Shown here one piece after another: positions 30,758 through 45,200 of a DNA stretch of 56,415 bases (positions are counted from its first letter, which is position 1; each line of letters opens with the position of its first letter). The position numbers and the translations under genes are program-made. The notes beneath the pieces were generated by a model, which had not been told where the DNA came from, did not search any database, and was given only the letters and a program-made list of their open reading frames with translations. The DNA is taken from positions 15,697 to 72,111 of the forward strand of contig VCMS01000426.1 in assembly GCA_022539475.1 (NCBI GenBank). Reading direction: 5' to 3'. The DNA is from Gracilaria domingensis (lineage: Eukaryota; Rhodophyta; Florideophyceae; Gracilariales; Gracilariaceae).

Positions 30758-33700
30758 CTCCTCCTCGAGTTCCTGTCCAAGACCAATCCTTTTCATAATG
30801 GCCTGGGCGTCGAGAGGACCTAGAGGCTTTGTGAGTATGTCCGAGTCATTCAACTTACTTGGGACATACAGCACCACAATGACAGACTCCTTTACCAGTT
30901 CCCTAATGAAGTGCAACTTGACATCAATATGCTTCGCACGACCAGATGGGCACCGCTCACCTGCACTCCAGCCAATGGCAATCTGATTGTCAGAGTGCAT
31001 AGGAACAGCCCCGGAACTATCCAGACCAATCTCAGAGAGTACACGCCTCATCCACACAACCTCCTGAGCAGCCATGGTTAACGCGTAGTACTCAGCCTCA
31101 GCAGTAGACAAAGCAACAGACGACTGCTTCTTGGCACCGAAGAACACCACCGCAGATCCGAACTTGATCATGTAACCAGACATGGACTTGCGATCGCAGG
31201 TGTCACCGGCGAAGTCCGAGTCCACATACGCTTGCATGTCCAGGGATCCAGCCTTGTAGTTCAAGCCATGTCTGCGAGTTCCTTGCAGGTAACGCAACAC
31301 TCGTTTGGCGGCCCTGTGACAGTATGCCGTGGGTTGCTCTGGAAACGAGCGAGGATGAGCACCGGAGCCAGAATGTCCACGCGCGTGCGCAGTGCCAAGT
31401 ACAGCAGAGACCCGATCATCTGCTGGTACAGCTGCACATCCCGGGGTGACTTGTCTTCCTCGGCCGCGAGACCCGAGAAGAATGACTCCACCATTGGACT
31501 ACGAGCCGGCTTAGAGTTGTCCAGACCGAAACGTCGCAGAATTCCTTCGATGTAGAGTGTCTGACCAAGGTGCACTCCAGTGACACGACCATCGTCATTA
31601 ATGCTCCATGTCAACTCTACACCGAGGTAGAGGGTCACTTTGTTCTCAACGCGAATCTCGTACAATCGCTTGAGCTCCTCCAAGATCCCAGATCGTTCCT
31701 TGGCAGAGGGGGTGAAGATGAGCAAGTCATCGACGTACACAAGGATATAGCAGTATCCATTATGCTCGCTAGCCCTCCGAAACACGCATGGGGCACTCGG
31801 TAGTTCTTGGAAACCAATGGAGTGTAGATCACGTGTGAACTTGGTATGCCATGCTAGATGGGCTTGCTTCAATCCATACATGGCTTTCTGAAGCTTGTAG
31901 CACCGTGAACCAAGACCAGGAACACCACGCGGTGACATGACCCACACATCCTCCTCGAGGTCGCCATTGAGGAAGGCAGTCTTCACATCGACTTGTGCCA
32001 CAAACATCTGCAAGCACAGCGTCAGGTAGAGGAAGAACCGCACCAAACTAAATGAAACCACTGGAGCATATGTGTCCATGTAGTTCTCCCCGAAGGTTTG
32101 GTGATTACCACCAGCGACAACTCGAGCCTTGAAGCGATCCACAGACCCATCCGCATTACGTTTAACTTTGAGAATGATATGTGTGGGAAGTGGTTGCTGA
32201 GCTGGGGACTGGTCAACCTTCCAGGTTTTCTTCGACTCAAGAGATGCCAGCTCTTCCTCAATAGCAGCACGCCACAAGCTCTGTTCCGTAGGCGTTGCGG
32301 ACATTGCTTCCTTGAGTGTTGGTTCATCACTCGTGGTGACCTGGACTCCAGCTGGGGTTGCGGAACCAGCCATGAACCACCTGCGAGGTGCACGACGAGT
32401 GCGCTGTGGGTAGCGTGACTCCTCCTGTACGGGCTCATCTTGCTGCACAGTAGGGACCTGATCGGTGTCATCGTCCACATCTGAGTCGCTGGAGTCATCA
32501 TCGTCACTCTCGTCACCACCAGAGTCACTATCATTTGACTGGACACTTGGTGCAGCTTCAACGACTTCTGCATCAGGTGCACTTTCTTCTGGAGAATGAT
32601 CGTCAGCATCAGTTATATCATCAACAGAGACCTCATCAAGTACATTCGATCTGTACTGGAGACATCTTCGGTGCTGTGAGACTCTGAATCGGTGAAGTCG
32701 GTATCAGATGCGCTTTCATCCTCCATGTACTCCTCCAAGTACTCTGCACCGGGGAATGAATCTTCGTCAAATGTGACATGACGGGAACGCATGATGCGCG
32801 GCAGTCCATCATCGCCAGCAACAAGAATGTCGTAGACACCATGCTCAAGAGTCTCCAAGTACACCCCCTCAAGTGCACGAGACTCGAACTTGGTTCCACC
32901 AGTCATCTTAAGCACAAATGCAGAACAACCGAACACGCGAGTGTGCTTCAACGTTGGTTTGTTCCCAGTCAATAACAAGAACGGCGTACTCCCAGTAGTG
33001 GAATGGGGTACACGGTTACGCACATATAGAACATGTTTGAGTGCGAAAGGCCACAAGCACTCTGGTAGATTTGCTTGAATGAGCAAAGCTCGAGCAGCTT
33101 CTTCCATGGTACGGTTGATGCGCTCGGCAATGGCGTTATGTTCCGGGGTGTATGGGGCAGAGAACGATGTATCGTCGAAGGCATTCTCCGGATTCTCCTG
33201 CAGAGCGATGTACTCCTTTGCATCGTCAGAGTGTACCTTCTTCACCACAGCTCCTCCAAGCTGCTTGAGCTTCTGCGCCACTCCGTCATACACATCATTG
33301 ATCTCACTGCGGTGTTTCATGAACCCTATGATCACATAACGCGAGTGATCATCCACAAATGCTGATGCATACTTGAATCGGTCAGGGAAGGACAGGGTGA
33401 GTGGACCTATTATGTCGGAGTGCACAGTGTCACCAACCTCGGATTCACGAGTAAATACTCCAGGAAATGGAAGTTTGTGTGCTTTCCCAAGACGACAAGG
33501 GTGACACACCTCCCTCATTTCTGTGAGCTGTGGCACACCACTGGCATGCTTGTGCACCATTTGAAGGTCTCTCGGGTTGATATGAGCCAGTCGGCGGTGC
33601 CATAGTTGAGTCAACTCCGATAATGATGCCTTCAACATGCACTGCAAATCGGCTTTACCAGCGAGTAATGCGTGCTCCGCGCCGAAATGCATGACAGGTT

Positions 33701-34575
33701 CGGGCAAAGTATACAGGCCAGAACGTTTATCGCGCTGACCGCTCCCGATGACCAAGCCATTTTCATGAATCAAGCGAACTTCACGTGCACGGAACCGAGA
33801 CTCAATAGACTTGTCGGCAAGGCTCCCAACGAAACTAGGTTGTACTCCATGTCAGGCACGAGTAGGGCATCAGTCAACCTTAGATTCACATTGTCAAAAG
33901 GCAGAATAACATCTCCACATTTCGTCGCAGACACAGTACTCTTGTCGGCCAACCGTATGTGTCGCTCCTCCACATCGTGCAATGAGCTTGGAACGAAGGC
34001 AGCTGCAGAGTGGAAGTAATGAGAAGTTGCTCCACTGTCTGCATAGGTGTCCATTTCTCGTTGCGCAGGTGGCAGGACTGTCGCTTTCTCAAATGACATG
34101 CCTGCAATCTCTATCTTAGAGGACTTACCAGACGACTTTGCTGACGCTTTAGATCCTCCAGACTTGTCCTTCGCCTTCAAAGCCAACTTGTCGAGTATGC
34201 TCTGAGGCAGATGGTTGTCAGGATTGTCCGGGTTTACAAAGCAACGATCTTTGGTATGTCCATCTCGACCACAAAAGTCACAGTGATACCCGCTGCCACT
34301 GGCTGCTGCAAGTGCATGTGTGCCAGAAACATCATCCAAATCATTACCATCTCGATGATGTGTGATAGAGGAGGTACCATGAGACTTGTTGGAACCTCTT
34401 CCCTTTCCTTTCTTTCGGCTGCGACTGCGACCAGTAGTCATGTGACGTGCATTGTATTCATCAATGAGGGTGGTAGCAACATAGTCCCACGTTAACTCAG
34501 AGATCTCCTTGGTACGTAATGCTGCAGCCGTGGACTCCAGTGAGCTCTGCGGATCAATAGAAGCCAACAACATTG
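30752..34575 (-). pseudogene. B2 gag-pol, four open pieces
   Basis: Minus-strand B polyprotein lacking the first ~190 Gag codons, which are cut off where LTR A begins at 34576. The open pieces are 33770-34575 (Gag, zinc knuckle, protease), 32613-33773 (integrase), 31261-32478 (RT with YVDD) and 30752-31300 (RNase H). Breaks at about 33835, 32645 and 31290 are one- or two-base changes relative to B4 and B5. The stop codon TGA lies within the first bases of the LTR, so the last Cys codon is the LTR's own TGT. The upstream piece reads on into antisense LTR A to an ATG at 34663. Confidence 0.85.
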
Positions 34576-35361
34576 TGTTGGATGTTGACCTTGTGCTGTC
34601 ACTGAAAACCAAAAGTGCTGGGGAGCATGGGCTGTTTTGGAGGGTGCCGTTGGAAAAGCGCATATGCGCCTCTGCGCAAACTCAACGTGAAACGGGCTTG
34701 TGATTGGCTACTGCAAATGGTCATATGCATTGTGGTTGGTACAAGTGTTGTGGCGCTAATGGGTTGTTTCCGGGGTACACGTGTGTAGCTAGTACACTGG
34801 GCATACTGTACATGATGCACAGGGTACACACGTATGTACGTGGACATGTAGGACAGCTTGATGTGACTTTGGCAGTATGGTGAAGAGTAGATGCGCTGTC
34901 AAGAGGTTTACAGTGTGGTATTGTTGGTGACGTAGGACTTGGAGTGAGTTTGTGGTGACGTGTTAGTTGGTGAGCTTGTACGTAACTGTTATGGTGGCGT
35001 ATACGGATTACAGTGTGTTGGCACTATGTGAATCTGTGCATGGTGATGGTTATGTGTAGGCACGTAACTTGATGTGCACGGCTGTGCACTGTTGTGCGTT
35101 GTTGTGCTTTGTTGTTGTAAGCTGTCATGATAGTGTGGCAGTGTTACCATGTTATGTTAGAAGATGATTGGTAGTATTGAGTGTCTCTAGCTAGTGGTTT
35201 AGGTATTGCTTGGAGTTGGAGTTGTGCCATGGTTGCACAAAGTAGTTCTATATAAGCGGTGACTCGAGCGCCTCCAAGTAAATTCCGAGCCAGAGCTGGC
35301 GAACTTCCCTTCATTCCCCTATCCTTTCTTCAACCTTCCCTTTCAGCTTCAACCTCTATCA
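34576..35361 (+). mobile_element. LTR A, unit 1 (786 bp)
   Basis: A complete LTR joined on the left to B2 Gag and on the right to internal A gag, with no PBS or leader. Compared with LTR 27090 it shares unit-specific variants such as GTATACGG and TTGTGCCATGGTTGCAC. Confidence 0.9.
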
Positions 35362-35768
35362 ATTGACACCACGATCGGAGATCGCGAACACACTATGGAG
35401 TTTGTGAAGAGCCATCTATTGCAAGAAGAGCAACGTATGAGTGATCGTGCCAAGGAGGAGTCCGGTAGTGATGCTGCACTCGTGGGACGCCAGTTTCGTA
35501 GGAAGTCATTGAAGTCGGTTGTGTGTTACTATTGTGGCATAAAGGGTCATATCTAGAAGAACTGTTTCAAAAAGCAACGTGATGGGGCTAACAAGGATCA
35601 GATCGATGCTGCTCACCCAAGTGTACATACCGCGCTCAACGATGAGCAAGGTACGGGCGGCAGCGATTCTGACTTTGTATGCCTCATTGCGAATGGTGCC
35701 GACAAGGCCACTAACAGTGACTGGATTGTTGACTCTGGAGCTACTGCGCACATGACTTATGATGACTC
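35362..35768 (+). pseudogene. A gag/PR fragment, unit 1
   Basis: From IDTTIGDRE in mid-Gag through the zinc knuckle CYYCGIKGHI to the protease DSGATAHM and Tyr-Asp-Asp-Ser, where B3 is inserted. A TAG at 35554-35556 replaces the Gln codon in the zinc knuckle. The same stop is in units 2 and 3. There is no start codon context; the LTR A end abuts it with a CA overlap. Confidence 0.85.
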
Positions 35769-36496
35769 TAACGCAACGAACGCAGGTTAGACAAGTAGAA
35801 AGGAAAAAGATGTGAACAAGATAGGTAAGACAAACAAAGGGGGTAGGCCACCTTCGACCGAGTTTAGTGAACGGGGACGATCGCAACCTACTAGTACTAA
35901 CCGCGCACCGCCGCCGTCGCTGCATGAGACATAACAGCACACGCTGTCAAAGTGTACACCTTGACAACGAAAGCGCGCGCAAATCACAATACGAATTCAA
36001 AACAACTAAATCAAATCGCGCCAAATCCAATGCCAACTCCATGATCCAAAATCGCTCTAAAAAATCAACAATTTCCATCTGGCGCAACAAACCCCCTCGC
36101 GCAGCTCAGAATCGCACATTCGCTCCAAAATCCTTCATACTAGCCTAGAATCGCACATATTGCAAAAACCGCTCTGTATAGCCTGTATTCGCACATTCTC
36201 AGCTACTGCATAACTGGCCAGCACTAGCACACTTCAGCCAATCACAGCGCACCACTTGTGCCATCCGCCACTCTTGCCCCATACAGCCAGGTCCACTTGT
36301 CCACACTACGTTGCATATACGCATTTGCAGTAGCCAATCATATTGCAGTATCACGTTGGGTTTACGGAGAGGCGCATATGCGCTTTTCGCGCGAGGGTGC
36401 CCAAAAGTGCCCATGCTCCCCTGCAACTTTGTGTTCCAGGTACTTGGAGACAAATTCAAGGACTGCCAGGCACTCGACACCATCCAAACATCAACA
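35769..36496 (-). mobile_element. LTR B, 3' LTR of B3 (728 bp)
   Basis: Same structure as LTR 30029-30757. It has GCGCATATGCGC at 36372-36383 and the CCAAT box at 36333-36340. Confidence 0.85.
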
Positions 36497-39400
36497 CTTC
36501 TCCTCGAGTTCCTGTCCAAGACCAATCCTTTTCATAATGGCCTGGGCGTCGAGAGGACCTAGAGGCTTTGTGAGTATGTCCGAGTCATTCAACTTACTTG
36601 GGACATACAGCACCACAATGACAGACTCCTTTACCAGTTCCCTAATGAAGTGCAGCTTGACATCAATATGCTTCGCACGACCAGATGGGCACCGCTCACC
36701 TGCACTCCAGCCAATGGCAATCTGATTGTCAGAGTGCATAGGAACAGCCCCGGAACTATCCAGACCAATCTCAGAGAGTACACGCCTCATCCACACAACC
36801 TCCTGAGCAGCCATGGTTAACGCGTAGTACTCAGCCTCAGCAGTAGACAAAGCAACAGACGACTGCTTCTTGGCACCGAAGAACACCACCGCAGATCCGA
36901 ACTTGATCATGTAACCAGACATGGACTTGCGATCGCAGGTGTCACCGGCGAAGTCCGAGTCCACATACGCTTGCATGTCCAGGGATCCAGCCTTGTAGTT
37001 CAAGCCATGTCTGCGAGTTCCTTGCAGGTAACGCAACACTGGTTTGGCGGCCCTGTGACAGTATGCCGTGGGATTGGTCTGGAAACGAGCGAGGATGAGC
37101 ACCGGAGCCAGAATGTCCACGCGCGTGCGCAGTGCCAAGTACAGCAGAGACCCGATCATCTGCTGGTACAGCTGCACATCCCGGGGTGACTTGTCTTCCT
37201 CGGCCGCGAGACCCGAGAAGAATGACTCCACCATTGGACTACGAGCCGGCTTAGAGTTGTCCAGACCGAAACGTCGCAGAATTCCTTCATGTAGAGTGTC
37301 TGACCAAGGTGCACTCCAGTGACACGACCATCGTCATTAATGCTCCATGTCAACTCTACACCGAGGTAGAAGGTCACTTTGTTCTCAACGCGAATCTCGT
37401 ACAATCGCTTGAGCTCCTCCAAGATCCCAGATCGTTCCTTGGCAGAGGGGGTGAAGATGAGCAAGTCATCGACGTACACAAGGATATAGCAGTATCCATT
37501 ATGCTCGCTAGCCCTCCGAAACACGCATGGGGCACTCGGTAGTTCTTGGAAACCAATGGAGTGTAGATCACGTGTGAACTTGGTATGCCATGCTAGATGG
37601 GCTTGCTTCAATCCATACATGGCTTTCTGAAGCTTGTAGCACCGTGAACCAAGACCAGGAACACCACGCGGTGACATGACCCACACATCCTCCTCGAGGT
37701 CGCCATTGAGGAAGGCAGTCTTCACATCGACTTGTGCCACAAACATCTGCAAGCACAGCGTCAGGTAGAGGAAGAACCGCACCAAACTAAATGAAACCAC
37801 TGGAGCATATGTGTCCATGTAGTTCTCCCCGAAGGTTTGGTGATTACCACCAGCGACAACTCGAGCCTTGAAGCGATCCACAGACCCATCCGCATTACGT
37901 TTAACTTTGAGAATGATATGTGTGGGAAGTGGTTGCTGAGCTGGGGACTGGTCAACCTTCCAGGTTTTCTTCGACTCAAGAGATGCCAGCTCTTCCTCAA
38001 TAGCAGCACGCCACAAGCTCTGTTCCGTAGGCGTTGCGGACATTGCTTCCTTGAGTGTTGGTTCATCACTCGTGGTGACCTGGTCTCCAGCTGGGGTTGC
38101 GGAACCAGCCATGAACCACCTGCGAGGTGCACGACGAGTGCGCTGTGGGTAGCGTGACTCCTCCTGTACGGGCTCATCTTGCTGCACAGTAGGGACCTGA
38201 TCGGTGTCATCGTCCACATCTGAGTCGCTGGAGTCATCATCGTCACTCTCGTCACCACCAGAGTCACTATCATTTGACTGGACACTTGGTGCAGCTTCAA
38301 CGACTTCTGCATCAGGTGCACTTTCTTCTGGAGAATGATCGTCAGCATCAGTTATATCATCAACAGAGACCTCATCAAGTATATTTCGATCTGTACTGGA
38401 GACATCTTCGGTGCTGTGAGACTCTGAATCGGTGAAGTCGGTATCAGATGCGCTTTCATCCTCCATGTACTCCTCCAAGTACTCTGCACCGGGGAATGAA
38501 TCTTCGTCAAATGTGACATGACGGGAACGCATGATGCGCGGCAGTCCATCATCGCCAGCAACAAGAATGTCGTAGACACCATGCTCAAGAGTCTCCAAGT
38601 ACACCCCCTCAAGTGGACGAGACTCGAACTTGGTTCCACCAGTCATCTTAAGCACAAATGCAGAACAACCGAACACGCGAGTGTGCTTCAACGTTGGTTT
38701 GTTCCCAGTCAATAACAAGAACGGCGTACTCCCAGTAGTGGAATGGGGTACACGGTTACGCACATATAGAACATGTTTGAGTGCGAAAGGCCACAAGCAC
38801 TCTGGTAGATTTGCTTGAATGAGCAAAGCTCGAGCAGCTTCTTCCATGGTACGGTTGATGCGCTCGGCAATGGCGTTATGTTCCGGGGTGTATGGGGCAG
38901 AGAACGATGTATCGTCGAAGGCATTCTCCGGATTCTCCTGCAGAGCGATGTACTCCTTTGCATCGTCAGAGTGTACCTTCTTCACCACAGCTCCTCCAAG
39001 CTGCTTGAGCTTCTGCGCCACTCCGTCATACACATCATTGATCTCACTGCGGTGTTTCATGAACCCTATGATCACATAACGCGAGTGATCATCCACAAAT
39101 GCTGATGCATACTTGAATCGGTCAGGGAAGGACAGGGTGAGTGGACCTAATATGTCGGAGTGCACAGTGTCACCAACCTCGGATTCACGAGTAAATACTC
39201 CAGGAAATGGAAGTTTGTGTGCTTTCCCAAGACGACAAGGGTGACACACCTCCCTCATTTCTGTGAGCTGTGGCACACCACTGGCATGCTTGTGCACCAT
39301 TTGAAGGTCTCTCGGGTTGATATGAGCCAGTCGGCGGTGCCATAGTTGAGTCAACTCCGATAATGATGCCTTCAACATGCACTGCAAATCGGCTTTACCA

Positions 39401-40404
39401 GCGAGTAATGCGTGCTCCGCGCCGAAATGCATGACAGGTTCGGGCAAAGTATACAGGCCAGAACGTTTATCGCGCTGACCGCTCCCGATGACCAAGCCAT
39501 TTTCATGAATCAAGCGAACTTCACGTGCACGGAACCGAGACTCAATAGACTTGTCGGCAAGGCTCCCAACGGAAACTAGGTTGTACTCCATGTCAGGCAC
39601 GAGTAGGGCATCAGTCAACCTTAGATTCACATTGTCAAAAGGCAGAATAACATCTCCACATTTCGTCGCAGACACAGTACTCTTGTCGGCCAACCGTATG
39701 TGTCGCTCCTCCACATCGTGCAATGAGCTTGGAACGAAGGCAGCTGCAGAGTGGAAGTAATGAGAAGTTGCTCCACTGTCTGCATAGGTGTCCATTTCTC
39801 GTTGCGCAGGTGGCAGGACTGTCGCTTTCTCAAATGACATGCCTGCAATCTCTATCTTAGAGGACTTACCAGACGACTTTGCTGACGCTTTAGATCCTCC
39901 AGACTTGTCCTTCGCCTTCAAAGCCAACTTGTCGAGTATGCTCTGAGGCAGATGGTTGTCAGGATTGTCCGGGTTTACAAAGCAACGATCTTTGGTATGT
40001 CCATCTCGACCACAAAAGTCACAGTGATACCCGCTGCCACTGGCTGCTGCAAGTGCATGTGTGCCAGAAACATCATCCAAATCATTACCATCTCGATGAT
40101 GTGTGATAGAGGAGGTACCATGAGACTTGTTGGAACCTCTTCCCTTTCCTTTCTTTCGGCTGCGACTGCGACCAGTAGTCATGTGACGTGCATTGTATTC
40201 ATCAATGAGGGTGGTAGCAACATAGTCCCACGTTAACTCAGAGATCTCCTTGGTACGTAATGCTGCAGCCGTGGACTCCAGTGAGCTCTGCGGATCAATA
40301 GAAGCCAACAACATTGTGTTGGATGTTGACCTTGTGCTGTCACTGAAAACCAAAAGTGCTGGGGAGCATGGGCTGTTTTGGAGGGTGCCGTTGGAAAAGC
40401 GCAT
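36491..40404 (-). pseudogene. B3 gag-pol with one frameshift
   Basis: A near-intact B polyprotein lacking the Gag N-terminus. The frame is open from 40404, an ATG within antisense LTR A, to about 37288. There a single missing base (TTCATG for TTCRATG in units 2 and 3) shifts it, and RNase H continues in another frame from 37234 to 36491. Zinc knuckle, protease DSGATSH, integrase HHCC and DDE and RT YVDD are all present. The first ~29 codons derive from LTR A, so this Gag is chimeric as well as truncated. Confidence 0.88.
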
Positions 40405-41102
40405 ATGCGCCTCTGCGCAAACTCAACGTGAAACGGGCTTGTGATTGGCTACTGCAAATGGTCATATGCATTGTGGTTGGTACAAGTGTTGTGGCGCTAA
40501 TGGGTTGTTTCCGGGGTACACGTGTGTAGCTAGTACACTGGGCATACTGTACATGATGCACAGGGTACACACGTATGTACGTGGACATGTAGGACAGCTT
40601 GATGTGACTTTGGCAGTATGGTGAAGAGTAGATGCGCTGTCAAGAGGTTTACAGTGTGGTATTGTTGGTGACGTAGGACTTGGAGTGAGTTTGTGGTGAC
40701 GTGTTAGTTGGTGAGCTTGTACGTAACTGTTATGGTGGCGTATACGGATTACAGTGTGTTGGCACTATGTGAATCTGTGCATGGTGATGGTTATGTGTAG
40801 GCACGTAACTTGATGTGCACGGCTGTGCACTGTTGTGCGTTGTTGTGCTTTGTTGTTGTAAGCTGTCATGATAGTGTGGCAGTGTTACCATGTTATGTTA
40901 GAAGATGATTGGTAGTATTGAGTGTCTCTAGCTAGTGGTTTAGGTATTGCTTGGAGTTGGAGTTGTGCCATGGTTGCACAAAGTAGTTCTATATAAGCGG
41001 TGACTCGAGCGCCTCCAAGTAAATTCCGAGCCAGAGCTGGCGAACTTCCCTTCATTCCCCTATCCTTTCTTCAACCTTCCCTTTCAGCTTCAACCTCTAT
41101 CA
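40317..41102 (+). mobile_element. LTR A, unit 2
   Basis: Identical in structure to 34576-35361, bounded by the same B and A junctions. Confidence 0.9.
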
Positions 41103-41509
41103 ATTGACACCACGATCGGAGATCGCGAACACACTATGGAGTTTGTGAAGAGCCATCTATTGCAAGAAGAGCAACGTATGAGTGATCGTGCCAAGGAGGA
41201 GTCCGGTAGTGATGCTGCACTCGTGGGACGCCAGTTTCGTAGGAAGTCATTGAAGTCGGTTGTGTGTTACTATTGTGGCATAAAGGGTCATATCTAGAAG
41301 AACTGTTTCAAAAAGCAACGTGATGGGGCTAACAAGGATCAGATCGATGCTGCTCACCCAAGTGTACATACCGCGCTCAACGATGAGCAAGGTACGGGCG
41401 GCAGCGATTCTGACTTTGTATGCCTCATTGCGAATGGTGCCGACAAGGCCACTAACAGTGACTGGATTGTTGACTCTGGAGCTACTGCGCACATGACTTA
41501 TGATGACTC
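41103..41509 (+). pseudogene. A gag/PR fragment, unit 2
   Basis: Repeats 35362-35768, including the TAG in the zinc knuckle (about 41295). The fragment ends at the B4 3' LTR. Confidence 0.85.
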
Positions 41510-42237
41510 TAACGCAACGAACGCAGGTTAGACAAGTAGAAAGGAAAAAGATGTGAACAAGATAGGTAAGACAAACAAAGGGGGTAGGCCACCTTCGACC
41601 GAGTTTAGTGAACGGGGACGATCGCAACCTACTAGTACTAACCGCGCACCGCCGCCGTCGCTGCATGAGACATAACAGCACACGCTGTCAAAGTGTACAC
41701 CTTGACAACGAAAGCGCGCGCAAATCACAATACGAATTCAAAACAACTAAATCAAATCGCGCCAAATCCAATGCCAACTCCATGATCCAAAATCGCTCTA
41801 AAAAATCAACAATTTCCATCTGGCGCAACAAACCCCCTCGCGCAGCTCAGAATCGCACATTCGCTCCAAAATCCTTCATACTAGCCTAGAATCGCACATA
41901 TTGCAAAAACCGCTCTGTATAGCCTGTATTCGCACATTCTCAGCTACTGCATAACTGGCCAGCACTAGCACACTTCAGCCAATCACAGCGCACCACTTGT
42001 GCCATCCGCCACTCTTGCCCCATACAGCCAGGTCCACTTGTCCACACTACGTTGCATATACGCATTTGCAGTAGCCAATCATATTGCAGTATCACGTTGG
42101 GTTTACGGAGAGGCGCATATGCGCTTTTCGCGCGAGGGTGCCCAAAAGTGCCCATGCTCCCCTGCAACTTTGTGTTCCAGGTACTTGGAGACAAATTCAA
42201 GGACTGCCAGGCACTCGACACCATCCAAACATCAACA
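41510..42237 (-). mobile_element. LTR B, 3' LTR of B4
   Basis: 728 bp, matching 35769-36496; pol ends 6 bp inside it. Confidence 0.85.
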
Positions 42238-45200
42238 CTTCTCCTCGAGTTCCTGTCCAAGACCAATCCTTTTCATAATGGCCTGGGCGTCGAGAGGACC
42301 TAGAGGCTTTGTGAGTATGTCCGAGTCATTCAACTTACTTGGGACATACAGCACCACAATGACAGACTCCTTTACCAGTTCCCTAATGAAGTGCAGCTTG
42401 ACATCAATATGCTTCGCACGACCAGATGGGCACCGCTCACCTGCACTCCAGCCAATGGCAATCTGATTGTCAGAGTGCATAGGAACAGCCCCGGAACTAT
42501 CCAGACCAATCTCAGAGAGTACACGCCTCATCCACACAACCTCCTGAGCAGCCATGGTTAACGCGTAGTACTCAGCCTCAGCAGTAGACAAAGCAACAGA
42601 CGACTGCTTCTTGGCACCGAAGAACACCACCGCAGATCCGAACTTGATCATGTAACCAGACATGGACTTGCGATCGCAGGTGTCACCGGCGAAGTCCGAG
42701 TCCACATACGCTTGCATGTCCAGGGATCCAGCCTTGTAGTTCAAGCCATGTCTGCGAGTTCCTTGCAGGTAACGCAACACTGGTTTGGCGGCCCTGTGAC
42801 AGTATGCCGTGGGATTGGTCTGGAAACGAGCGAGGATGAGCACCGGAGCCAGAATGTCCACGCGCGTGCGCAGTGCCAAGTACAGCAGAGACCCGATCAT
42901 CTGCTGGTACAGCTGCACATCCCGGGGTGACTTGTCTTCCTCGGCCGCGAGACCCGAGAAGAATGACTCCACCATTGGACTACGAGCCGGCTTAGAGTTG
43001 TCCAGACCGAAACGTCGCAGAATTCCTTCAATGTAGAGTGTCTGACCAAGGTGCACTCCAGTGACACGACCATCGTCATTAATGCTCCATGTCAACTCTA
43101 CACCGAGGTAGAAGGTCACTTTGTTCTCAACGCGAATCTCGTACAATCGCTTGAGCTCCTCCAAGATCCCAGATCGTTCCTTGGCAGAGGGGGTGAAGAT
43201 GAGCAAGTCATCGACGTACACAAGGATATAGCAGTATCCATTATGCTCGCTAGCCCTCCGAAACACGCATGGGGCACTCGGTAGTTCTTGGAAACCAATG
43301 GAGTGTAGATCACGTGTGAACTTGGTATGCCATGCTAGATGGGCTTGCTTCAATCCATACATGGCTTTCTGAAGCTTGTAGCACCGTGAACCAAGACCAG
43401 GAACACCACGCGGTGACATGACCCACACATCCTCCTCGAGGTCGCCATTGAGGAAGGCAGTCTTCACATCGACTTGTGCCACAAACATCTGCAAGCACAG
43501 CGTCAGGTAGAGGAAGAACCGCACCAAACTAAATGAAACCACTGGAGCATATGTGTCCATGTAGTTCTCCCCGAAGGTTTGGTGATTACCACCAGCGACA
43601 ACTCGAGCCTTGAAGCGATCCACAGACCCATCCGCATTACGTTTAACTTTGAGAATGATATGTGTGGGAAGTGGTTGCTGAGCTGGGGACTGGTCAACCT
43701 TCCAGGTTTTCTTCGACTCAAGAGATGCCAGCTCTTCCTCAATAGCAGCACGCCACAAGCTCTGTTCCGTAGGCGTTGCGGACATTGCTTCCTTGAGTGT
43801 TGGTTCATCACTCGTGGTGACCTGGTCTCCAGCTGGGGTTGCGGAACCAGCCATGAACCACCTGCGAGGTGCACGACGAGTGCGCTGTGGGTAGCGTGAC
43901 TCCTCCTGTACGGGCTCATCTTGCTGCACAGTAGGGACCTGATCGGTGTCATCGTCCACATCTGAGTCGCTGGAGTCATCATCGTCACTCTCGTCACCAC
44001 CAGAGTCACTATCATTTGACTGGACACTTGGTGCAGCTTCAACGACTTCTGCATCAGGTGCACTTTCTTCTGGAGAATGATCGTCAGCATCAGTTATATC
44101 ATCAACAGAGACCTCATCAAGTATATTTCGATCTGTACTGGAGACATCTTCGGTGCTGTGAGACTCTGAATCGGTGAAGTCGGTATCAGATGCGCTTTCA
44201 TCCTCCATGTACTCCTCCAAGTACTCTGCACCGGGGAATGAATCTTCGTCAAATGTGACATGACGGGAACGCATGATGCGCGGCAGTCCATCATCGCCAG
44301 CAACAAGAATGTCGTAGACACCATGCTCAAGAGTCTCCAAGTACACCCCCTCAAGTGGACGAGACTCGAACTTGGTTCCACCAGTCATCTTAAGCACAAA
44401 TGCAGAACAACCGAACACGCGAGTGTGCTTCAACGTTGGTTTGTTCCCAGTCAATAACAAGAACGGCGTACTCCCAGTAGTGGAATGGGGTACACGGTTA
44501 CGCACATATAGAACATGTTTGAGTGCGAAAGGCCACAAGCACTCTGGTAGATTTGCTTGAATGAGCAAAGCTCGAGCAGCTTCTTCCATGGTACGGTTGA
44601 TGCGCTCGGCAATGGCGTTATGTTCCGGGGTGTATGGGGCAGAGAACGATGTATCGTCGAAGGCATTCTCCGGATTCTCCTGCAGAGCGATGTACTCCTT
44701 TGCATCGTCAGAGTGTACCTTCTTCACCACAGCTCCTCCAAGCTGCTTGAGCTTCTGCGCCACTCCGTCATACACATCATTGATCTCACTGCGGTGTTTC
44801 ATGAACCCTATGATCACATAACGCGAGTGATCATCCACAAATGCTGATGCATACTTGAATCGGTCAGGGAAGGACAGGGTGAGTGGACCTAATATGTCGG
44901 AGTGCACAGTGTCACCAACCTCGGATTCACGAGTAAATACTCCAGGAAATGGAAGTTTGTGTGCTTTCCCAAGACGACAAGGGTGACACACCTCCCTCAT
45001 TTCTGTGAGCTGTGGCACACCACTGGCATGCTTGTGCACCATTTGAAGGTCTCTCGGGTTGATATGAGCCAGTCGGCGGTGCCATAGTTGAGTCAACTCC
45101 GATAATGATGCCTTCAACATGCACTGCAAATCGGCTTTACCAGCGAGTAATGCGTGCTCCGCGCCGAAATGCATGACAGGTTCGGGCAAAGTATACAGGC

